Source of the DNA: an uncultured Paenalcaligenes sp.
Lineage (GTDB): Bacteria > Pseudomonadota > Gammaproteobacteria > Burkholderiales > Burkholderiaceae_B
Reading direction: 5' to 3'
Assembly (NCBI GenBank): GCA_947632305.1
Contig: CANROS010000012.1
Span: 1-36,015, forward strand
DNA: 36,015 bases
Of this stretch, positions 18,357 through 25,510 are shown one piece after another. Below the pieces are notes generated by a model. The model worked only from the letters and a program-made list of their open reading frames with translations. It did not search any database and was not told the DNA's origin. Made by a program: the position numbers and the translations under genes. Each line of letters begins with the position of its first letter. Position 1 is the stretch's first letter.

Positions 18357-18878
18357 ATGAAAACACAGGATCAGTACGATTTACGCATTTTGCGTGCTTT
18401 GCGTCGCATAACACGCTCAATTGCATTGCACTCTAGACAGCTATCGGCTGGTAGTAATATCACCGCGCCGCAGTTGGTTTGTTTGCGCACTGTTATTGAT
18501 AAAGGTCCTTTAACAGCGACCATGATTAGCCGAGAGATGCACGTCAGTCCTAGCACGGTGGTGGGTATCTTAGACCGCCTAGAGGACAAAGGTTTGCTCA
18601 TACGAGAGCGCAGCCGAGAAGATCGTAGGATTGTGTATGTTAGCGCCACCACTGAAGGCAAAGAGTTAGCCCAGAGCACGCCATCACCCTTGCAGCAAAA
18701 GCTTAGCGAAGCCTTACAGCAGCTTCCCGAGCAGGAACAAAAGCAAATTACAACGGCCTTAGAGCGCGTGGTGGCATTAATTGATTCAGATGCAGAAATG
18801 GAGGCCGATCAATCTGTATCTGCTTTATTGGAGATACCCGAGGGCGCTGTACCACCTGAATCGGGTTTAGTGGTTTGA
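18357..18878 (+). CDS. ectR: MarR-family transcriptional regulator of ectoine genes
   Basis: The 173-residue protein is a MarR-type winged-helix dimer: helices before residue 35, recognition helix around SPSTVVGILDRLEDKG (residues 64-79) and a basic wing RSREDRRIVYV (86-95). MarR-type EctR1 proteins repress ectoine operons in methylotrophs and halophiles, and many are encoded just upstream of ectA as here. An acidic/hydrophobic C-terminal extension follows the MarR fold. The stop codon overlaps the ectA start (TTGA), so regulator and enzymes are translated from one message. A palindrome over its own promoter suggests autorepression; the inducing signal cannot be inferred. Confidence 0.9.
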   Translation: MKTQDQYDLRILRALRRITRSIALHSRQLSAGSNITAPQLVCLRTVIDKGPLTATMISREMHVSPSTVVGILDRLEDKGLLIRERSREDRRIVYVSATTEGKELAQSTPSPLQQKLSEALQQLPEQEQKQITTALERVVALIDSDAEMEADQSVSALLEIPEGAVPPESGLVV

Positions 18879-19414
18879 CCATTACCAAAGAAAAATCTAC
18901 CCCTACTGCGGAAAGCAGCGATGAAGACCCGCTGCGATTTCGCCAGCCAGACATTAATGACGGGGCAGCCGTTTACGAACTGATTCGAGCCTGCCCACCG
19001 TTAGACCTCAATTCGAATTATGTGTATTTATTACTTTGTACACATTTCGCTCAAACATGCATCGTTGCCCAACGAGCAGATCAGCTTGTAGGTTTTATTT
19101 CAGCCTACCGTCATCCTGAAAACCCCCACACGTTATTTGTTTGGCAAGTCGCCGTGCATGAGTCCATGCGTGGACAAGGTTTGGCACAAAACATGCTGGG
19201 TTGTCTTTTAGGGCGGGAAAACCTGCAGGGGATCGAGTTTATTGAAACCACAGTAGACCCAGATAACCGTGCTTCTAGACGGTTATTTGAAAAGTTGGCG
19301 CAGCAGCATCAGGCTGAGTTGATAGAGCTTGAGTTTTTAAAAACTGAGCATTTTATAGAGCCCCAAGTTGAGCCCTTACTACGTATTGGGCCATTAATGG
19401 CAAGCTTGTTATAA
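18875..19414 (+). CDS. ectA: L-2,4-diaminobutyrate acetyltransferase
   Basis: EctA acetylates diaminobutyrate at the gamma-amino group, the second step of ectoine synthesis. The 179-residue GNAT protein has LRFRQPDINDGAAVYELIRACPPLDLNSNYVYLLLCTHF at the start of the domain and the acetyl-CoA motif RGQGLA (99-104). The start is inferred to be TTG at 18875: no ATG or GTG occurs in frame before the domain, and the first internal Met is residue 98. An in-frame stop upstream excludes a longer protein. The TTGA overlap with ectR replaces the usual ATGA, which may keep its translation low or coupled to ectR. Confidence 0.93.
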   Translation: MTITKEKSTPTAESSDEDPLRFRQPDINDGAAVYELIRACPPLDLNSNYVYLLLCTHFAQTCIVAQRADQLVGFISAYRHPENPHTLFVWQVAVHESMRGQGLAQNMLGCLLGRENLQGIEFIETTVDPDNRASRRLFEKLAQQHQAELIELEFLKTEHFIEPQVEPLLRIGPLMASLL

Positions 19415-19430
19415 AAACGAGGAGAAAACC

Positions 19431-20735
19431 ATGTCAAATTTAAAAATTTTCGATCGGATGGAGTCCCAAGTGCGTGGCTATATTCGTTCCTTCCCTGTGC
19501 TATTTACTTACGCAAAAGGTTCGCTCTTGCGTGATGAATCTGGCAAAGAGTACATCGACTTCTTTAGCGGGGCAGGAACTTTAAACTATGGTCATAACAA
19601 TGAGTTATTTAAAAGTAAGCTCATTGAGTACGTGGAAAGTGATGGCGTAGTCCACGGCCTAGATATGGCGACTTCCGCTAAAAAGACGTTATTGGAAGCG
19701 GTAGATCAGCATTTGCTTAAACCGCGTAATTGGAATTACACCTTGCAGTTCACTGGGCCTACGGGAACCAACGCAGTAGAAGCGGCACTGAAACTAGCAC
19801 GTCAGGTGACTGGGCGGCAAAATGTAATTTCATTTACTCATGGCTTTCATGGTGTAAGTTGTGGCGCTTTAGCGGCTACGGCTAACAAGAAATTCCGTGA
19901 TGCAGCGGGTATTCAATTACAAAATACCACGTTCATGCCTTATGACGGCTATTTAGGGCCAGATGTAGATACCATCAGCTATTTAGAAAAGTTGTTGGAA
20001 GACCCAAGCAGTGGTTTAGATAAACCCGCAGCGGTGATCGTAGAGACCATTCAAGGCGAGGGTGGTGTGAATGTGGCCACGACTCGTTGGCTTAAAGCCT
20101 TGCAGCAGCTGTGTAAAACCCATGGCATGTTAATGATCGTTGACGATATTCAAGTGGGTTGCGGCCGTACGGGCACTTTCTTTAGCTTTGAAAAAGCGGG
20201 TATTCAACCTGACATCATTACGCTGTCTAAATCCTTGTCTGGCTATGGCTTACCCATGTCTTTGGTTTTGCTAAAACCAGAACTGGATATTTGGAAACCC
20301 AGCGCACATAACGGAACTTTCCGTGGTAATAACTTGGCTTTTGTCACTGCCACGGCAGCGTTAGACTCGTATTGGAGTGATGCCGAATTCAGCAAGAGCA
20401 TTCAAAGCAAAGAAGCATTGGTGCGTGACTGGTTAGAAAACATCGTACACAGTTACCCCGGTTCTGGCCTAAGCGTACGTGGCCGTGGTCTTATTCAAGG
20501 ATTGGTTAGCCCGGCGGGTTCAGATATTGCCTCTCAAATTGCCGGTCGTGCCTTTGATAAAGGATTGATCATAGAAACCTCGGGGGCTCAAGACGAAGTG
20601 TTGAAGCTATTGCCAGCGTTAACCATTGAAACAGAACAGCTCAAAAAAGGATTACATATTCTTGAGCAAAGTGTGGCCGAAGTCATGGCCCAGACACCTC
20701 AAACAGCCAAAATACTTAAACTAGGAGCAAGCTAA
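19431..20735 (+). CDS. ectB: Diaminobutyrate-2-oxoglutarate transaminase
   Basis: EctB makes L-2,4-diaminobutyrate from aspartate semialdehyde using glutamate and pyridoxal phosphate, the first committed step of ectoine synthesis. The 434-residue class III aminotransferase has [16 protein letters not shown] (phosphate binding), [13 protein letters not shown] with the cofactor-ring aspartate, and the Schiff-base lysine Lys267 in [12 protein letters not shown]. Length fits the family. Its ATG is preceded by GAGGAG. The stop overlaps the ectC start (TAATG). No aspartokinase (ask_ect) gene accompanies the cluster. Confidence 0.97.
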   Translation: MSNLKIFDRMESQVRGYIRSFPVLFTYAKGSLLRDESGKEYIDFFSGAGTLNYGHNNELFKSKLIEYVESDGVVHGLDMATSAKKTLLEAVDQHLLKPRNWNYTLQFTGPTGTNAVEAALKLARQVTGRQNVISFTHGFHGVSCGALAATANKKFRDAAGIQLQNTTFMPYDGYLGPDVDTISYLEKLLEDPSSGLDKPAAVIVETIQGEGGVNVATTRWLKALQQLCKTHGMLMIVDDIQVGCGRTGTFFSFEKAGIQPDIITLSKSLSGYGLPMSLVLLKPELDIWKPSAHNGTFRGNNLAFVTATAALDSYWSDAEFSKSIQSKEALVRDWLENIVHSYPGSGLSVRGRGLIQGLVSPAGSDIASQIAGRAFDKGLIIETSGAQDEVLKLLPALTIETEQLKKGLHILEQSVAEVMAQTPQTAKILKLGAS

Positions 20736-21124
20736 TGATTGTGCGTGATGTCAAAGACGTGATTGGCACAGACCAAGAAATTCGTACTGATACGTGGGTA
20801 AGTCGTCGTGTCTTATTAAAAAAAGATGGCATGGGGTTTTCATTTCATGAAACAGTGATTTTTCCTGGAACAGAAACGCATATTCATTACCAAAATCACC
20901 TAGAAGCGGTGTGGTGCATAGAAGGGGATGGTGAAATTGAGACCGTCGCTGATGGCAAAAAATATGCGTTAGGTCCAGGGGTGGTGTATGCCTTGGATGA
21001 GCACGATGAGCATTACTTGCGCGGGGGCGAGCATCCCTTGCGCGTGATTTGTGTGTTTAATCCCCCTTTAACAGGTTTAGAAGTTCATGATGAAGAGGGC
21101 GTTTATCCTGCAGACGTAAGTTAG
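20735..21124 (+). CDS. ectC: Ectoine synthase
   Basis: EctC is a cupin that cyclises N-gamma-acetyl-diaminobutyrate to ectoine. The 129-residue protein shows the metal ligands known from Paenibacillus EctC at identical positions: Glu57 (HLEAVW), Tyr85 (GVVYALDEH) and His93 (DEHYLRGG). The start is [12 protein letters not shown], as in most EctC proteins. AGGAG lies about 7 bp before the ATG, inside the end of ectB, and the TAATG overlap implies coupled translation. Confidence 0.98.
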   Translation: MIVRDVKDVIGTDQEIRTDTWVSRRVLLKKDGMGFSFHETVIFPGTETHIHYQNHLEAVWCIEGDGEIETVADGKKYALGPGVVYALDEHDEHYLRGGEHPLRVICVFNPPLTGLEVHDEEGVYPADVS

Positions 21125-21135
21125 GAGGTGTAAAT

Positions 21136-22026
21136 ATGACAGTTGCTACCGATTACTATACTTCTCGTGTAGCAACGCCTATGGCCTTAATTCCTCGTGC
21201 AGAACCCGTGGTTTATGCACGAGGAGAATATGCTAAAGCGTTGAGTCCCGAACAATTACGTAGCTATGAAGAGAATGGCTTTTTAATTTTGCATGATGTG
21301 TTTGAGCCTCAAGAGGTGCAAACGTATGCCGCAGAGTTGCATCGCTTATTAGAGTCACCAGAGCGAGCAGGGCAGCCAGACGTCATCACAGAACCAGGTA
21401 GTGAAGCCGTTCGCTCTTTATTTAGAGTGCATCAGCACAGCGACCTCGTGCAAGAACTAGTGCAAGATCCCCGCTTAGTACAGGTAGCTCGCCAAATTTT
21501 GGGTTCAGATGTGTATTTGCATCAGTCCAGAGCTAATTTTAAGCCCGGCTTTACTGGTAAAGCCTTTTATTGGCACTCTGATTTTGAAACGTGGCATGTA
21601 GAGGATGGCATGCCGTCCATGCGGGCCCTGAGTTGTTCGGTTTTGCTGACGGATAATAATGCAAGTAATGGGTCGTTAATGCTAGTTCCTGGCTCACAGC
21701 GGTATTTTGTGCCGTGTTTAGGCCAAACCCCAGATCAGCACCATAAAAAATCGTTAAAAAAGCAAGAGTATGGCGTACCCAGTCAGGAGCACCTGACTTA
21801 CTTGGTGGAGCAAGGTGGTTTGGAAACAGTACAAGCCAAAGCTGGTTCGGTCATCTTTTTTGATTGCAACACCATACATGGCTCGGCCAATAACATCAGC
21901 CCTTGGGCGCGATCCAATTTATTTATGGTTTTTAATAGTGTGAAAAATGCACTCAAAGAACCTAAGTACGGATTAAAGCCCCGTCCTGACTTTCTAGGCC
22001 ATCGCGGCCCCATCGTATCTTTGTAA
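21136..22026 (+). CDS. ectD: Ectoine 5-hydroxylase
   Basis: EctD is a 2-oxoglutarate and Fe(II)-dependent dioxygenase that converts ectoine to 5-hydroxyectoine. The 296-residue protein contains the family signature WHSDFETWHVEDGMPSMR with iron ligands His147 and Asp149, and the third ligand His248 in DCNTIHGSANNISPWARSN, whose arginine should hold 2-oxoglutarate. GGAGG stands 7 bp before the ATG, and only 11 bp separate it from ectC, so it is the fourth structural gene of the operon. Both ectoine and hydroxyectoine should therefore be made. Confidence 0.97.
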   Translation: MTVATDYYTSRVATPMALIPRAEPVVYARGEYAKALSPEQLRSYEENGFLILHDVFEPQEVQTYAAELHRLLESPERAGQPDVITEPGSEAVRSLFRVHQHSDLVQELVQDPRLVQVARQILGSDVYLHQSRANFKPGFTGKAFYWHSDFETWHVEDGMPSMRALSCSVLLTDNNASNGSLMLVPGSQRYFVPCLGQTPDQHHKKSLKKQEYGVPSQEHLTYLVEQGGLETVQAKAGSVIFFDCNTIHGSANNISPWARSNLFMVFNSVKNALKEPKYGLKPRPDFLGHRGPIVSL

Positions 22027-22045
22027 AAAGGTACCCCTGCAAGAA

Positions 22046-22062
22046 GGGCCCCCTTGGGGCCC
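22046..22062. terminator. GC-rich hairpin between convergent ectD and ehuA
   Basis: GGGCCCC (22046-22052) and GGGGCCC (22056-22062) form a 7-bp perfect stem with a 3-nt loop, in the 46-bp gap where the two operons meet. There is no T-run on either side, so it is only a candidate terminator or a 3' end stabilising structure. Confidence 0.5.
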
Positions 22063-22072
22063 GATCCTGCTC

Positions 22073-22864
22073 TTAGGGGGTGCTGTGCTGCTGCATGAAG
22101 TTGCTTAAGAACTCTTTGGTGCGCTCTTGGGTGGGGGCAGAGAAAATTTGCTCAGGCGAGCCATCTTCGACGATTTTACCCTTATCAAAAAAGCAAATGC
22201 GGTCTGAAATTTGACGGGCAAACTGCATTTCGTGTGTGACCAGTAAAATCGTCAAATCATGCTTAGAGCATAATTGCTCGATTACTTGTAATACCTCTCC
22301 GACCAATTCAGGGTCTAGTGCTGAAGTGGGCTCATCAAAAAGCATGATATTAGGGCGCATCGCCAACGCACGTGCAATACCAACTCGCTGTTGCTGCCCA
22401 CCAGACAATTGGCTGGGAAATTTATTGGCATGTTCAGTAAGACCCACTAAGTCCAGATACTCCATGGCACGTTGCTTGGCTTTTTTCTTATCTAAACCTA
22501 ACACGTGTACAGGGGCTTCTGTGACATTGCGCAGCACGCTCATGTGCGGAAAGAGATTGAACTGTTGAAATACCATCCCCATCTTTTTACGCATGTGACG
22601 TAGATGATCCTCACTGGCACTGATCAACTGATCATTTTTTTGTTCATGCCATAACGGCTCACCATCAACGTAAATCACACCGCCTTGAATATCTTCTAGT
22701 GTCATTAAAATACGTAAGACGGTGGATTTTCCAGAGCCTGATGGACCAATGATTGTGACTTTCTCACCTTTGTTAACGGTGAAGTTGAGTTCATCTAAAA
22801 CGGTATGATCCCCAAATTTTTTGGTCACGTTTTGGAAGTCGATAATAGGGTGTGAGTTAGTCAT
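22073..22864 (-). CDS. ehuA: Ectoine/hydroxyectoine ABC transporter ATPase
   Basis: The 263-residue ATPase of the polar amino-acid uptake class has Walker [10 protein letters not shown] (residues 40-48), the Q-loop FQQFNLFPH, the signature [15 protein letters not shown], Walker [13 protein letters not shown] and the switch histidine in LLVTHEM. It energises import through EhuC-EhuD. The name follows from operon context (an EhuB-like binding protein, next to ectoine synthesis genes); by sequence alone it could be any polar amino-acid transporter ATPase. Its ATG overlaps the ehuD stop by 8 bp. It is the last gene of the leftward operon. Confidence 0.82.
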   Translation of the reverse strand: MTNSHPIIDFQNVTKKFGDHTVLDELNFTVNKGEKVTIIGPSGSGKSTVLRILMTLEDIQGGVIYVDGEPLWHEQKNDQLISASEDHLRHMRKKMGMVFQQFNLFPHMSVLRNVTEAPVHVLGLDKKKAKQRAMEYLDLVGLTEHANKFPSQLSGGQQQRVGIARALAMRPNIMLFDEPTSALDPELVGEVLQVIEQLCSKHDLTILLVTHEMQFARQISDRICFFDKGKIVEDGSPEQIFSAPTQERTKEFLSNFMQQHSTP

Positions 22865-23555
22865 GTTTTAAATGTATCCCTTCTTTGGGTAAACGCTCAT
22901 CTAATTGGCGCACTAGCCATGACGCGATTAGGGTCATGATTAAATAGATGAGCCCCACCATGGATAGGGGGATTAAGTAGTGAAAGCTGCGATCCCCAAT
23001 AATTTTGGCAACATTCAATAGCTCTAAGACAGAAACTACCGATAGGATCGGTACGTCTTTCATAATAGAGACCAAGTAATTACCTAAGGCGGGAATAATC
23101 CGTGGAATGGCTTGAGGTAAGACGATGGTGCTAAATGTGCGCCAGCTGGATAAATCCAAAGCGCGCGATGCCTCTAATTGGCCTTTGTGGATGGATTCAA
23201 TGCCAGCACGATAGACCTCAGAGGTATAAGCACTGTATTGCAGACCCAGAGCCAAAGCGCCGGTCATAAAAGCCGGCAAAACCAACCCATAATCGGGTAG
23301 AACGTAATAAAGAAAAAACAGTTGTACCAGCAAGGGGGTGTCGCGGATAAATTCTGTGATGAATCGAGCGGGCCAAGAAATGATCTTAAAGCGTACGCTT
23401 TTTAAACCTGCCAAGACTAAACCGAATATAGCAGCGACAAAAAAACCTAAAACGGTAGCTTGCAGTGTAACGATTAAGCCTTTACCTAAAATGGGCAAAA
23501 TAGACCAGGCAAAAGCCCAAGAGCTACTGGTGTCCCAACTAATGCCAAATAACAT
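22857..23555 (-). CDS. ehuD: Ectoine/hydroxyectoine ABC transporter permease EhuD
   Basis: This 232-residue inner-membrane permease of the His/Glu/Gln/Arg family has about five membrane segments and the ATPase-coupling loop EASRALDLSSWRTFSTIVLPQAIPRIIPALGN. I place the start at the ATG at 23555 (MLFGISWDTSSSW): it has a perfect AGGAGG (23562-23567) with 6-bp spacing and overlaps the ehuC stop as TAATG. A longer start 21 bp upstream is less likely. It pairs with EhuC to form the channel. It could in principle serve another polar amino acid. Confidence 0.82.
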   Translation of the reverse strand: MLFGISWDTSSSWAFAWSILPILGKGLIVTLQATVLGFFVAAIFGLVLAGLKSVRFKIISWPARFITEFIRDTPLLVQLFFLYYVLPDYGLVLPAFMTGALALGLQYSAYTSEVYRAGIESIHKGQLEASRALDLSSWRTFSTIVLPQAIPRIIPALGNYLVSIMKDVPILSVVSVLELLNVAKIIGDRSFHYLIPLSMVGLIYLIMTLIASWLVRQLDERLPKEGIHLKHD

Positions 23556-24226
23556 TATTGACCTCCTGCACGCCAACGTGTGGTGTAGCGCTCTAATAAG
23601 TGCATCAAACCACTAATGACTAAGGCCATCCCAAAATACATAAACAGCAGCATGGTGTAGATTGTGGTGCTGTCTTGGGTGTAGTTACGAATTTGTTCTG
23701 CTCTAAACGCTAAATCGGCTAAACCGATTAAGGAAACTAGAGCTGTGTCTTTTAAGTTTTGTACGGCTAAATTACCAAAGCTTGGCATCATTTCAGGAAT
23801 GGCCTGAGGCACAGCAATACGCCACATGGTTTGACGTTCACTGAAATCCAGAGCTTTAGCGGCTTCGTATTGGGTTGGAGGCACGGCTTGAATAGCACCA
23901 CGGACCACCTCGGCTCCGTAGGCGCCTATATTTAAGGCTAGCGCTAAGGTGCCGGCTACTACCGGTGGCAAGCGTAAATCCACTCCAATAAGTTGCCCCA
24001 GCATAGGCAAAGCAAAAAAGAGCCAAAATAATTGCACTAATAATGAAGTGCCACGGAACACTTCAATAAAGGTGACGCTAATGGCTTTAATCCACCAGTG
24101 GGGAGAAAGCCGCCCTACGCCAAAAAGAAAGGCAAAGGCAGCACCCAAAATGGTGGAGTAAAGGGTTAGTTGCACTGTGACCCATGCGCCTGAAAGCAGT
24201 GGGCCACTGTAATTAATCCAATTCAT
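23555..24226 (-). CDS. ehuC: Ectoine/hydroxyectoine ABC transporter permease EhuC
   Basis: This 223-residue permease starts MNWINYSGPLLSGAWVTVQLTLYS, has several membrane helices and carries the coupling motif EAAKALDFSERQTMWRIAVPQAIPEMMPSFGN, typical of amino-acid-type ABC permeases. It lies 7 bp after the ehuB stop and overlaps ehuD by one base. The C-terminus (RYTTRWRAGGQ) includes the codons that double as the ehuD ribosome-binding site. Assignment as EhuC comes from gene order B-C-D-A and the ect neighbourhood. Confidence 0.82.
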   Translation of the reverse strand: MNWINYSGPLLSGAWVTVQLTLYSTILGAAFAFLFGVGRLSPHWWIKAISVTFIEVFRGTSLLVQLFWLFFALPMLGQLIGVDLRLPPVVAGTLALALNIGAYGAEVVRGAIQAVPPTQYEAAKALDFSERQTMWRIAVPQAIPEMMPSFGNLAVQNLKDTALVSLIGLADLAFRAEQIRNYTQDSTTIYTMLLFMYFGMALVISGLMHLLERYTTRWRAGGQ

Positions 24227-24233
24227 GCGAGTC

Positions 24234-25088
24234 TTAGCTCATGCAAAGTTCAGCAGTGGTTTTGGCATTGGATTCGGTTTGGTCAACCTCACTAAAACCA
24301 TAACGACTTAAAATCTCTTGCCACTCTGGGGTTTGCTTGAATTTTGCTAGCTCTTCATTCATGGCGTCGCGTAAGCTTTCCGAGTTTTTAGCAAAGGTAA
24401 AACCTCCCCAACTGCGAATGGCTTCGCCGTCAATCACTGGATCTTGGAAGTTGGCAGCCAGTTCAACTCTGTCGCTTTGCTTGGCAAGCTCGGCTGCAGT
24501 TAAACCAGTGGCGGCATAGGCATCTGCACGCCCAGTGGATACCGTGGAAATAGCATCTGCATTATTAGAGATAGTGACGAGTTGGGACTCATCTACGCCT
24601 AAGGCTTGCATCATTTCTAGCTGATCTGCTCCAGCCATAATAGCGACCTTATATTGTTTGTCTTTAAAGTCGTCGTAGCTATGTAAGTCTTTGGGGTTAC
24701 CGGCAGCCACTAAGAGCCCTTCACCATATGAGCTATTGGGCTCGGAGAACAGAACTTGCTGGCAGCGTTGCGGTAAGATGGCCATTTCTGCAGCGACCAG
24801 ATCAAAACGATCTGCTTGTAGGCCTGGAATGAGCGAACCAAAATTGGTGGTTTGCCATTCAATCTTATCTATACCCAATGCTTTGACTAGATGAGCGGCG
24901 ACCTCAGGGCCTACACCCTTGGCATCTCCATTTAAGTCGGTGTAACCGTAAGGGATTTCATTGGCTACGGCGATTCTAATGGAGCCTTTCTTTTGTAGTT
25001 CCTCTAAGGTAGCGGATTGGGCACTAACGCCTAAAGTTAACATAGCGGCAGTAGTGGAAAGAAGAATAGATCGTGGTAATAAGCGCAT
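24234..25088 (-). CDS. ehuB: Ectoine/hydroxyectoine-binding periplasmic protein EhuB
   Basis: The 284-residue protein has a Sec signal peptide (RLLPRSILLSTTAAM core, likely cleaved after AQSA at about residue 26) and a type II solute-binding fold. FGSLIPGLQADRFDLVAAEMAILPQRCQQVLFSEP and the ending TTAELC resemble EhuB proteins, which bind ectoine and hydroxyectoine for import. Two cysteines in the mature part (RCQQV and the C-terminal ELC) could form a disulphide. The ATG at 25088 is preceded by AAAGGA. It is first in its operon, and its promoter carries the same palindrome as the ectR promoter, linking it to the ect regulon. Ligand identity needs binding data. Confidence 0.83.
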   Translation of the reverse strand: MRLLPRSILLSTTAAMLTLGVSAQSATLEELQKKGSIRIAVANEIPYGYTDLNGDAKGVGPEVAAHLVKALGIDKIEWQTTNFGSLIPGLQADRFDLVAAEMAILPQRCQQVLFSEPNSSYGEGLLVAAGNPKDLHSYDDFKDKQYKVAIMAGADQLEMMQALGVDESQLVTISNNADAISTVSTGRADAYAATGLTAAELAKQSDRVELAANFQDPVIDGEAIRSWGGFTFAKNSESLRDAMNEELAKFKQTPEWQEILSRYGFSEVDQTESNAKTTAELCMS

Positions 25089-25155
25089 TGCTTTTCCTTT
25101 CTCTGGTTTAGTTCATCTGAACTGACGATGGGGTCAGCAATCTATTTGCAAGCTA

Positions 25156-25185
25156 ATAATAGCCTGAAAAATGATTTCAGCTCAA
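25156..25185 (-). promoter_or_regulatory. Candidate promoter of the ehuBCDA operon
   Basis: On the minus strand, TTGAGC (complement of 25180-25185) and TATTAT (complement of 25156-25161) are 18 bp apart, predicting a start at about 25149 and a leader of about 60 nt before ehuB. The -35 lies inside the palindrome at 25171-25191. Confidence 0.6.
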
Positions 25186-25191
25186 ATGATT
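25171..25191. promoter_or_regulatory. Palindromic operator, probable EctR site (ehu copy)
   Basis: The element matches the ectR operator at 19 of 21 positions, with the differences confined to the central four bases (GCTC here, GTTG there). It covers the predicted -35 of ehuB, so a bound repressor should block the promoter. It is the only other copy I noticed in the window. Confidence 0.72.
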
Positions 25192-25325
25192 TAGGCTCGA
25201 TCTATTGCTATGGAAAGGTGTTAGTTAAAATGAATGAAGCCAAGCCAGAGGTTTTGCTCTGTTTGAAGGGGTTGAATTCTTTTTAGAGATTGTGTTTTTT
25301 GTAAAAATTGTGTTAGGATGAATTC

Positions 25326-25418
25326 ATGTACACAGCACAAGCCTTTTTCTTTTTTTATTTTTATGCTTTTCCTATGCCGCTGGCGCAGGAAGGGATGGCT
25401 TGTACACAACGCACATAG
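25326..25418 (+). CDS. Phe/Tyr-rich leader peptide of the aroG attenuator
   Basis: A 30-codon ORF starts at ATG 25326, with AGGA (25315-25318) at 7-bp spacing, and ends at TAG 25416-25418. Residues 7-15 read FFFFYFYAF: six Phe and two Tyr in nine codons, with another Tyr at position 2. Such runs are the hallmark of attenuator leaders (compare the E. coli pheA leader, [15 protein letters not shown]). It lies just upstream of a terminator and the DAHP synthase gene. Its role is to let the ribosome sense charged tRNA-Phe and tRNA-Tyr; the peptide itself need not be stable. An overlapping ORF from 25318 in another frame is less well placed relative to AGGA. Confidence 0.88.
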   Translation: MYTAQAFFFFYFYAFPMPLAQEGMACTQRT

Positions 25419-25467
25419 CAAAAACAGTTCCCAACTAAAGCCGCCAGCGCAAAAGGCGGCTTTTTTT
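25378..25467 (+). promoter_or_regulatory. Attenuator: terminator hairpin and competing antiterminator before aroG
   Basis: The terminator has arms AAAGCCGCC (25437-25445) and GGCGGCTTT (25455-25463), followed by an unbroken T-run 25461-25467. The alternative structure is CGCTGGCG (25378-25385) pairing perfectly with CGCCAGCG (25442-25449), which removes the inner half of the terminator's 5' arm. A ribosome stalled at the Phe/Tyr codons (25344-25370) would leave 25378-25385 free, favouring the antiterminator and readthrough into aroG. CAAGCC (25338-25343) can also pair with GGCTTG (25397-25402), a possible pause structure. Confidence 0.82.
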
Positions 25468-25510
25468 GTGCCGCTACATTCTGGCAGCACAACTTCAATG
25501 GAGTCTAGAC

